Of a stretch of 8,757 bases of DNA, positions 1 to 4,737 are shown piece by piece (within the stretch, counting starts at the first letter, position 1; each line of letters opens with the position of its first letter). Below the pieces are notes generated by a model. The model made no database searches, was not told the origin of the DNA, and worked only from the letters and a program-made list of their open reading frames with translations. The stretch spans positions 1 to 8,757 of the forward strand of contig JAJZQA010000093.1 in the NCBI GenBank assembly GCA_021810985.1. Reading direction: 5' to 3'. The stretch comes from Deltaproteobacteria bacterium. Its GTDB lineage: Bacteria; Desulfobacterota; Desulfuromonadia; Geobacterales; Geobacteraceae. The position numbers were made by a program, and so were the translations under genes.

Positions 1-40
1 CAAGGTCGTGGTGGACAACACCTTCTTGCTACCCTGTTGA
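1..40 (+). pseudogene. Possible truncated remnant of a Cys/Met-metabolism PLP enzyme
   Basis: Reading from base 2, the visible codons give KVVVDNTFLLPC and then a stop at 38-40. The string VVVDNTF followed by a Pro is a hallmark of the Cys/Met metabolism PLP-dependent family (cystathionine gamma-synthase, cystathionine lyases, O-acetylhomoserine sulfhydrylase). There it lies mid-protein, shortly before the PLP-binding lysine. A stop right after it would remove the lysine and the whole C-terminal half. I found no continuation of the family (the SATKY region) in the other two + frames downstream. Only 12 residues are visible, so this could be chance. It cannot be settled without the sequence to the left. 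Confidence 0.3.
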
Positions 41-255
41 TGTTCCTGTCAGTTTCCGGGCTTTCTTTGCCATACGTTTCGCAACCTACTTTGAGGCATC
101 TTGTTGCAGACGCCGGAAAGTTTGTTACGATTTATTGATTCAAGGACCGATAGAAGGAGGTGAAAAGGCCGATTTTTCTGCTCTACCCGTGCTGGAGTAT
201 TGGTACTCATTCTCGGACAGATTCTTAGCGTCATCAGTACAAAGGGGATCGGACC
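41..255. other. Stretch without a convincing gene upstream of the hsp20 region
   Basis: No credible gene is seen here. One + frame is open from base 3 to about 270 but has no suitable start codon and no recognisable family. A - strand frame (49-234) likewise looks random. The stretch contains a perfect Shine-Dalgarno-like AAGGAGGTGA at 154-163 that is not followed by an ATG, GTG or TTG at a workable distance. It presumably also holds the promoter for the 58-residue gene, but I cannot assign -35 and -10 boxes or a heat-shock promoter with confidence. Confidence 0.5.
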
Positions 256-432
256 ATGACGGAAAATGAAAAGGAAATGATCGAAAAGTTGGTTGATGAA
301 GCGGAAATTTTACTTGAAGAGGGTTACGAGAAGAAAGACCTGAAGGAGAAGCGGGGGGTCACCAAGCAATCCCTCTATGATGGTTCAAAAAAGCTCAAGC
401 ACGCTATTCCCAAAGGAAAACAGCTGAAATAA
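256..432 (+). CDS. Small charged hypothetical protein, 58 residues
   Basis: I do not recognise this protein. The ATG at 256 is preceded by AAAGGGG about 8 bases upstream, a fair ribosome binding site, and the frame runs cleanly to a TAA at 430-432. The product is rich in Lys and Glu: an acidic N-terminal half (MTENEKEMIEKLVDEAEILL) and a strongly basic C-terminal half ending in KGKQLK. It has no Cys, no membrane segment and no signal peptide. The first half looks helical. The middle (roughly residues 28-46, DLKEKRGVTKQSLYDG) faintly resembles a helix-turn-helix, but this is not strong enough to name a function. It lies 65 bases before hsp20 on the same strand with no terminator between, so the two may be co-transcribed. 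It may be a small regulator or a stress-related protein; both are guesses. Confidence 0.6.
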   Translation: MTENEKEMIEKLVDEAEILLEEGYEKKDLKEKRGVTKQSLYDGSKKLKHAIPKGKQLK

Positions 433-497
433 AAACCTTTTTCACAGAAACGTTGGTGTCCCGGTTGAGATTGTCCGGGGAAAAGGAGCACTGGAAA

Positions 498-941
498 ATG
501 GCGATTGTAAGGTATAACCCCTTGCGGGAATTGCGCGGCATGCAGGAGCAGATGAACCGGCTCCTTGATTTGGCCTGGAATCGTGAGCCGGGTGAGGAAT
601 TGCGGGAAGGCCTCTGGCAGCCGCTCGTCGATATCTTTGAAAACGATGAGGCGGTGGTGATCAGGGCTGAGCTGCCGGGTGTCGAGCAAGGCGCAATCGA
701 GGTTAAGATAGAGGGCTCAACCCTGACTATCCGCGGAGAACGGAAGCAGGATTCGGCGGTACGCCAGGAGAACTACCACCGGATCGAAAGATACTACGGC
801 CCGTTTCAACGAAGTTTTCTGTTGCCGCAGACAATCGACCAGGACAAAGTGCAGGCGGCCTGCGACAAGGGGGTCTTGACGATCACCTTGCCAAAGAAAC
901 TAGTTACCAAGCCCAAGCAAATCACCGTCCAGGTGAAGTAA
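498..941 (+). CDS. hsp20: Small heat-shock protein, Hsp20/alpha-crystallin family
   Basis: This is an ATP-independent cytoplasmic holdase chaperone of 147 residues, a normal length for bacterial Hsp20. The N-terminal arm (residues 1-40) is followed by an alpha-crystallin domain at about 41-133. That domain opens with WQPLVDIFEND and an AELPGV segment, and holds the diagnostic AACDKGVLTI motif at 120-129. The C-terminal tail carries the I-x-I/V oligomer anchor as ITV at 142-144. The ATG at 498 was chosen because AAGGAG at 483-488 sits 9 bases upstream. A longer frame opens with TTG at 453 but has no ribosome binding site and adds 15 residues untypical of the family. The gene follows the 58-residue protein gene, and its stop codon abuts repeat copy A. 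Regulation by heat shock is typical of the family, but I could not identify a promoter element. Confidence 0.95.
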   Translation: MAIVRYNPLRELRGMQEQMNRLLDLAWNREPGEELREGLWQPLVDIFENDEAVVIRAELPGVEQGAIEVKIEGSTLTIRGERKQDSAVRQENYHRIERYYGPFQRSFLLPQTIDQDKVQAACDKGVLTITLPKKLVTKPKQITVQVK

Positions 942-943
942 TT

Positions 944-1062
944 CCAATTCCATGTCAAGGCCCTCTCTTCGTTGACTCGTCTTCGGCTGCTCAACCTACT
1001 CTTCAGTACGCCTCGCAGCCTCAGTCCTCGCCGCCTTGAGATCATCCTTGATCTGTAATTGG
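944..1062 (+). repeat. Dispersed MITE-like repeat, copy A (119 bp)
   Basis: This stretch is homologous to 2765-2867. Apart from one 15-base insertion and one extra base in this copy, the two differ at about 8 positions. It is bounded by imperfect 17-bp inverted repeats: CCAATTCCATGTCAAGG at 944-960 and CCTTGATCTGTAATTGG at 1046-1062, with 14 of 17 positions matching when one is reverse-complemented. Inside the right end is a small perfect hairpin, AGATCA-TCCT-TGATCT (1039-1054). It starts 2 bases after the hsp20 stop codon and precedes the terminator at 1096, so it is transcribed in the hsp20 3' untranslated region. No transposase is encoded. It could be a non-autonomous mobile element or a structured 3'-end RNA element. 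Confidence 0.75.
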
Positions 1063-1095
1063 TGTAATTCGGGATGGTACACAGGAAGCAAAACT

Positions 1096-1119
1096 GGCCG
1101 GAGAAATCCGGCCTTTATT
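1096..1119. terminator. Bidirectional terminator between hsp20 and cls
   Basis: A perfect 7-bp GC-rich stem, GGCCGGA (1096-1102) and TCCGGCC (1107-1113), closes a GAAA tetraloop and is followed by TTTATT on the + strand. On the - strand the stem is followed by AGTTTTG, so it can also serve the convergent cls gene, whose stop lies 46 bases away. The T-tract is better on the + side, so hsp20 is the main client. Confidence 0.8.
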
Positions 1120-1159
1120 GTATATTGGCTAAGAATTGCGAGGTGTCTGAGCGGTGCGG

Positions 1160-2593
1160 TTACAGGTAGGGGGAAAGGAGTTTCGCCGCGCCATCCCTGA
1201 GTTTTTCGGGAAAAGGCCGGCCGTCCATTTCAGCGAGGGTAATTTCCCGAGACCGGGAGAGAGTTTCGAGAAAATGCTTTTCCAGATCACCGTTGAAGTG
1301 GCAATCGTAGATTTCCAGGTTCAGCTCGAAATTCAGTCTAAGGCTGCGCGGGTCGAGATTCGCCGAACCGATCAGGCTCCAAAGTCCGTCAACAATGAAA
1401 AGTTTGGTGTGCACGAAGGGCGACGGCTGATAATAGATCCGGATTCCGCACTGGAGTAATTCCCAGAGATAGGAGCGGGTTGCCCAGTGGACCAGGGGCA
1501 GGTTGTTGCGGGCAGGCAGAATAAGGGAGACATCCACGCCGCGCATGGCCGTTGTGATCAGGGCCGAGATGAGGGCGCGATCGGGAATGAAATAGGGTGT
1601 CATAATCTGCACCCGCTTGCCGGCACAGGAAAGGGCACCCATGATAATCCAGGAGAGTTTGCGGAATTCCTTATCGGGTCCGTCGGCAATGGCTCTCACC
1701 AAGGGCGTTCCTACCGTTTCCAGCCGCGGGAAATGCCGTTTGTCGTCAAGTAGCTCTCCGGTAACGAAGAACCAGTCCTCCAGAAAAACCTTTTGCAGAT
1801 CGTTTACCACCGGACCTTCAATTTTGAAATGCATATCCACCACGGGCGAGGAGGTTTCCGGCTGCACGACCATGTGTCGACCGCCGATATTCATTCCTCC
1901 ACTGAAGCTCACTCGCCCGTCAATCACCAGAATTTTCCGATGGTTTCGCAGGTTGAGCCGACCCCCCTGGCGCATGGGCAAAAAACGCGCAATGTGAACC
2001 CGGGACCCTTGCAGCAACTTGCGGGCGGTCGGCCGGGAATACTTCTCTCCCAGTCCGTCGACGATCACTCGTACATCAACTCCGCGGGCGGCGGCGTTGA
2101 CCAGTGTTTCGACGAAAGAACGGCCGGTCCGGTCGCCATCAAAGATGTAGGTGCTCAAGTGGATGGTTGTGCGGGCCGCGGCAATGGCTTCCAGCATCGC
2201 GGGATAGGCCTGCTCGCCATTATGATATGCACTAACTCTGTTGCCTGAGGTGAGGGCGGTGGTTACTACCCGGTCGGACAGGAGTCGAAGTTTCTTCAGT
2301 TGGGGGGTGTCGCACGGTAAATCCTGGGTAGCATCCACCTGGGTAAGAGTTTGGAATGCCGTGTAGCCAGAGAGGCGTCGGCCGCTTTCCTGCCAGCGGC
2401 GAGCCGTGCGGCTGATGCGGTTGATGCCCATCAGCCAGTAGAGGAAGGGGCCGATCAGGGGAAGGGTCAGGCTGACCACTATCCAGCCCAGTGCGGAACG
2501 GGGATCGCGTTTCATGAGCAGCGCATGACCTGCCGCCAGTAAAGATACTGCGCCTGATGCTCCGAATGCTAAAATCCAGAGTAACGTGTCCAC
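1160..2593 (-). CDS. cls: Cardiolipin synthase, phospholipase D superfamily
   Basis: The enzyme joins phosphatidylglycerol molecules to make cardiolipin at the inner membrane. The 477-residue product is the usual Cls length. Two N-terminal membrane segments (about residues 4-27 and 35-55) are followed by two HKD catalytic motifs. The first is HRKILVIDG, with His218 and a downstream GGMNIG. The second is HTKLFIVDG, with His395 and a downstream GSANLDPRS. The protein ends in KLLSPYL, a typical Cls tail. The frame is open up to a TTG at 2665, but that TTG lies inside the -35 box of the apparent promoter. I therefore use the GTG at 2593, which follows GGGAGG, although the 3-base spacing is tight. 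The gene appears monocistronic, convergent with hsp20 and downstream of the atp terminator. Confidence 0.93.
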   Translation of the reverse strand: MDTLLWILAFGASGAVSLLAAGHALLMKRDPRSALGWIVVSLTLPLIGPFLYWLMGINRISRTARRWQESGRRLSGYTAFQTLTQVDATQDLPCDTPQLKKLRLLSDRVVTTALTSGNRVSAYHNGEQAYPAMLEAIAAARTTIHLSTYIFDGDRTGRSFVETLVNAAARGVDVRVIVDGLGEKYSRPTARKLLQGSRVHIARFLPMRQGGRLNLRNHRKILVIDGRVSFSGGMNIGGRHMVVQPETSSPVVDMHFKIEGPVVNDLQKVFLEDWFFVTGELLDDKRHFPRLETVGTPLVRAIADGPDKEFRKLSWIIMGALSCAGKRVQIMTPYFIPDRALISALITTAMRGVDVSLILPARNNLPLVHWATRSYLWELLQCGIRIYYQPSPFVHTKLFIVDGLWSLIGSANLDPRSLRLNFELNLEIYDCHFNGDLEKHFLETLSRSREITLAEMDGRPFPEKLRDGAAKLLSPYL

Positions 2594-2635
2594 GGGCCTC
2601 CCGTGCGAACCGAGATGGTGACTTTTTACTGGCTG

Positions 2636-2665
2636 AGTATAGTGTAAGCCGGGAAATGAGGTCAA
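2636..2665 (-). promoter_or_regulatory. Sigma70-type promoter of cls
   Basis: On the - strand, TTGACC (2665-2660) and TATACT (2641-2636) are separated by 18 bases. Transcription would start near 2629, leaving a leader of about 36 nt before the GTG at 2593. This supports the GTG start over the upstream TTG, which is part of the -35 box. Confidence 0.65.
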
Positions 2666-2708
2666 GAGATGTCTTCAGAACGGGTAGTCCGTGGCCGGGA
2701 CGTGGAAG

Positions 2709-2742
2709 AAAAAAAGGGAGGGGGTTGCCACCCCTTCCCTTT
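2709..2742 (-). terminator. Terminator of the atpZ-atpI-atpB-atpE operon
   Basis: A 12-bp stem lies at 2713-2724 and 2731-2742, with one G-U pair and a 6-base loop. Read leftwards it ends in a run of seven T (three of them in the stem) and then CTTCC, a classic Rho-independent terminator for - strand transcription. It is 135 bases beyond the atpE stop, so repeat copy B falls within the operon's 3' untranslated region. It also insulates cls from atp read-through. Confidence 0.85.
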
Positions 2743-2764
2743 CTGCTTCGGATGCCGTGAAATT

Positions 2765-2867
2765 CCAATTCCATATCAAGGCCCTCTCTGTGTTGGCTCG
2801 TCTTCGGCTGCTCGACGTACTCTTCAGCACGCCTCACAGCCTTGAGATCATCCTTGATCTGAATTGG
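2765..2867 (+). repeat. Dispersed MITE-like repeat, copy B (103 bp)
   Basis: This is the second copy of the repeat at 944-1062 and lacks that copy's 15-base internal insertion. Its ends match each other better: CCAATTCCATATCAAGG (2765-2781) against CCTTGATCTGAATTGG (2852-2867), which pair with one mismatch and one gap. The internal hairpin AGATCA-TCCT-TGATCT (2845-2860) is identical to that of copy A. It lies between the atpE stop codon (2877) and the operon terminator. It is therefore transcribed in the opposite sense to copy A, which is co-oriented with hsp20. Confidence 0.75.
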
Positions 2868-2876
2868 TATAACAAG

Positions 2877-3152
2877 CTACTTTACAACAGTTTTTGCCAG
2901 TTCCAGGGCAACTTCCTTGTACGGGTTCGCGTACAGGATGATCAGGCAGATGACCAGAACATAAATCGCCAGGGATTCGATCATGGCGAGACCAATCATC
3001 ATGGTCGTCAGAAGCTTGCCGTAAACCCCAGGATTACGTGAGGTGCCGTCAAGCGCTCCCTTGATTGCGTGGCCCATACCGATGCCAGGTCCGATTACGC
3101 CGATGCCCATGCCGATACCTGCTGCAAGAATACAAATGGTGATAAATAACAT
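2877..3152 (-). CDS. atpE: ATP synthase F0 subunit c
   Basis: This 91-residue proteolipid forms the rotating c-ring of the ATP synthase in the inner membrane. Helix 1 carries the glycine-rich packing motif (AGIGMGIGVIGPGIGMG, about residues 11-27). The polar loop follows with SRNPG at about 38-42. Helix 2 holds the ion-carrying carboxylate Glu59 in IGLAMIESLAIY, then the ILYANP exit. The start at 3152 has AGGAGGT 8 bases upstream, the strongest ribosome binding site in the operon, as expected for a subunit needed in about ten copies per complex. Compared with sodium-binding c subunits of the Ilyobacter/Propionigenium type, Ser60 and Tyr64 are kept, but the key Gln is Met26 and the Thr is Leu61, which favours proton coupling. 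It is last in its operon, 64 bases after atpB. Confidence 0.97.
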   Translation of the reverse strand: MLFITICILAAGIGMGIGVIGPGIGMGHAIKGALDGTSRNPGVYGKLLTTMMIGLAMIESLAIYVLVICLIILYANPYKEVALELAKTVVK

Positions 3153-3179
3153 CCGTTGCTACCTCCTGTTATAAGTTTT

Positions 3180-3219
3180 TTCCTAAACGGGATAGGAATT
3201 GAAAAATGCGAAGTTCCTA
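3180..3219 (-). promoter_or_regulatory. Alternative hairpins between atpB and atpE
   Basis: The transcript reads TAGGAA (3219-3214, containing the atpB stop), TTCCTA (3198-3193) and TAGGAA (3185-3180). The central element can pair perfectly over 6 bp with either flanking copy, giving two mutually exclusive hairpins just before the atpE ribosome binding site. A role in setting atpE translation or in RNA processing is inference. Confidence 0.4.
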
Positions 3220-3936
3220 ATGGGCCTCTTCCAGCGAACCCTGAATGTAGATGATGGAGAGAAGCATGAACACAAAGGTTTGCAGAAAAGAAACCAGAAC
3301 ACCCATAAGCATCATCGGAAGCGGCACGAGAAACGGCACGAGCCCAAAGAAAATCAGCAGGATCAGTTCATGGCCGTTCATATTGCCGAAGAGACGAAAG
3401 GAGAGGGAAAGCGGACGGCTGATGTGGCCGATGATCTCAACCGGAATCATGATCGGCGCCAGCCACCAAACCGGGCCCATGAAGTGCTTGAAATATTTAA
3501 TCCCATGATTTCGGACTCCGACGACATGAGTGGAGAAGAATACGATGAGTGCACAGGCAGCGGTTGTGTTGAGATTTGCCGTCGGTGGGAAGAAGCCCGG
3601 GATCAGGCCAAGCAGGTTCGAGGTCAGGATGAAAAAAGCGAGGGTCGCGATGAGCGGGAAGAATGCCCGGCCCCGTTCGCCCATATTGTCCACGATCATC
3701 GACTCGACACTGCTGATGCAGATCTCCATGAAGTTCTGGAGTTTTCCGGGAACCTTAGAGATTCGTGCCCTGACTATCAGCGAAAGGACGATGAGTAGTG
3801 CCATTACCAGCCAGGCATGAACGATGGCATCGATACCGGCTTCGCTGGTAAAGGGTAAAGGAAAATGTGCAAAGGGTTTTGTGAGCGGGGCGAGGAGGTC
3901 CCTGAAAAACTCGAGAAACAGATAAGGATGCACCAT
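3217..3936 (-). CDS. atpB: ATP synthase F0 subunit a
   Basis: Subunit a (239 residues) is the membrane stator protein that provides the proton half-channels against the c-ring. The diagnostic segment SRPLSLSFRLFGNMNGHE is present at about 173-190, with the essential Arg181 equivalent to Arg210 of E. coli. The C-terminal helix contains SFLQTFVFMLLSIIYI (about 216-231). Several hydrophobic helices are evident (about 40-58, 92-113, 125-141, 160-172, 190-213, 214-232). Translation looks coupled to atpI: the ribosome binding site GGAGG overlaps the last codons of atpI, and only 6 bases separate the atpI stop from this ATG. Length and motifs are normal. Confidence 0.97.
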   Translation of the reverse strand: MVHPYLFLEFFRDLLAPLTKPFAHFPLPFTSEAGIDAIVHAWLVMALLIVLSLIVRARISKVPGKLQNFMEICISSVESMIVDNMGERGRAFFPLIATLAFFILTSNLLGLIPGFFPPTANLNTTAACALIVFFSTHVVGVRNHGIKYFKHFMGPVWWLAPIMIPVEIIGHISRPLSLSFRLFGNMNGHELILLIFFGLVPFLVPLPMMLMGVLVSFLQTFVFMLLSIIYIQGSLEEAH

Positions 3937-3942
3937 GATTTG

Positions 3943-4329
3943 CTAACCTCCGTTGAGGGTTGCCATATAGAGGGTAAGGATAATGATGGTAATGACCAGG
4001 ACCGACAGCCCCAGCAATAGACCGAATATGTTGATTTTAACGTAAATTATCAGAATTGAAATAATTACCGCCAGAATTGCCAGTCGAAGCGCATAGCGCG
4101 CCTGCGCGAATCTGACCGCCTGCTGGGCAGGTAAGCCCATGGCACGCTGGAGAATCCGATACAGCCAATGGCAATTGGCGATTGCCGCAATCCCGCCCGC
4201 AACCACTCCGGCCGCAAAGGACGCAGAAAAAAAGAGCAGGCCGCAGACGGCAAGTAGTGCCAAAAGGAGCGAACTGCCGATTGTCAGGATGGCGAAAATA
4301 TTATTTTCGTTTATTTTCACCGGACTCAT
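3943..4329 (-). CDS. atpI: ATP synthase subunit I, AtpI family
   Basis: This 128-residue, very hydrophobic protein has four predicted membrane helices (about 12-33, 36-56, 79-98, 101-123) and a short positively charged loop around 60-78. Its position directly before atpB, its size and its topology fit the ATP synthase I family, which helps assemble the c-ring. The family is poorly conserved, so the name rests mainly on context. The ATG at 4329 lies inside the 3' end of atpZ, giving a 29-base overlap. AGGAAGA just upstream is a ribosome binding site with tight spacing. A GTG at codon 4 is a possible alternative. AT content is raised here relative to flanking genes, as expected for a membrane protein rich in Ile and Leu. 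Confidence 0.82.
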   Translation of the reverse strand: MSPVKINENNIFAILTIGSSLLLALLAVCGLLFFSASFAAGVVAGGIAAIANCHWLYRILQRAMGLPAQQAVRFAQARYALRLAILAVIISILIIYVKINIFGLLLGLSVLVITIIILTLYMATLNGG

Positions 4330-4546
4330 TCTTCCTGATTTCTCTGCCGATTATTATGTAGATATTGCGAAAAGCCGCAATGATTCCGATAAAGAGAAAG
4401 ATGAAGAAGAATAGGTGCTTCGTGCCGAACCGCTCATCGAGAAAATTCCCGAAGATAACGCCAATGGCGATAGCCAGCACAACGGAGATACCCATGCTGG
4501 ATACAACGCCGAGGGTCTTCAGCAGGTTCCGTTTTTCTTCATCCAT
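4301..4546 (-). CDS. atpZ: AtpZ/AtpI-like F0 accessory protein
   Basis: This 81-residue protein has two membrane segments (about 12-34 and 44-66) joined by the short loop NFLDERFGTKH. Its N-terminus is charged (MDEEKRNLL) and its tail is basic. This is the architecture of the putative F0F1-ATPase subunit family (AtpZ, AtpQ and similar) found at the head of atp operons, which has been linked to complex assembly or magnesium/calcium handling. The function in this organism is inferred. The ATG at 4546 was chosen because AAGGA lies 8 bases upstream; the TTG one codon earlier has worse spacing. It is the first gene of the four-gene F0 operon. Confidence 0.82.
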   Translation of the reverse strand: MDEEKRNLLKTLGVVSSMGISVVLAIAIGVIFGNFLDERFGTKHLFFFIFLFIGIIAAFRNIYIIIGREIRKNESGENKRK

Positions 4547-4620
4547 CAACTTTGTCCTTGTACCACAGTAAAACTAAAAAAAACAATAATAATTTTCATT
4601 ACACTAAAAAACAGTTCGTT
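4547..4620 (-). promoter_or_regulatory. AT-rich leader and probable promoter region of the F0 operon
   Basis: Bases 4568-4615 are almost entirely A and T, in sharp contrast to the flanks. On the - strand a TATTAT at 4591-4586 could be a -10 box with a start near 4580, but no good -35 is found at the right distance. The A/T tract might act as an UP-like element. The location directly upstream of atpZ makes a promoter likely; the exact boxes are uncertain. Confidence 0.35.
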
Positions 4621-4715
4621 CCATTACCATGAAAAAGCTTCGCAGGTCTTGTGCTGGCCGGTACAGGCAGCTTCTTACAAGCCGGATCCGATGCGCGAAA
4701 TTTTCTAAGAACGAA

Positions 4716-4728
4716 GGTGTCGGACACC
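4716..4728 (-). terminator. Palindrome downstream of hemL, possible weak terminator
   Basis: GGTGTC-G-GACACC is a perfect 6-bp inverted repeat with a single central base, 10 bases past the hemL stop. In the hemL direction it is followed by TTCGTTCTTAG, a poor T-tract, so any terminator would be weak. It may instead be a REP-type palindrome or a protein-binding site. Confidence 0.35.
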
Positions 4729-4737
4729 GTGCAGGCG

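Noticed and set aside
453..497. Longer hsp20 beginning with TTG at 453
   Set aside because: No ribosome binding site, and the added 15 residues do not fit the family; the ATG at 498 has AAGGAG at good spacing.
2232..2837. Open frame of 201 codons on the - strand across repeat B, the atp terminator and the cls 5' end
   Set aside because: It runs through a terminator and a promoter and overlaps cls in another frame; it is not a plausible single gene. Only the repeat portion is kept as a finding.
3199..3798. Open frame of 199 codons on the + strand opposite atpB
   Set aside because: It is antisense to a clearly recognised subunit a, has low-complexity charged composition and no family resemblance; it is a shadow of atpB codon use.
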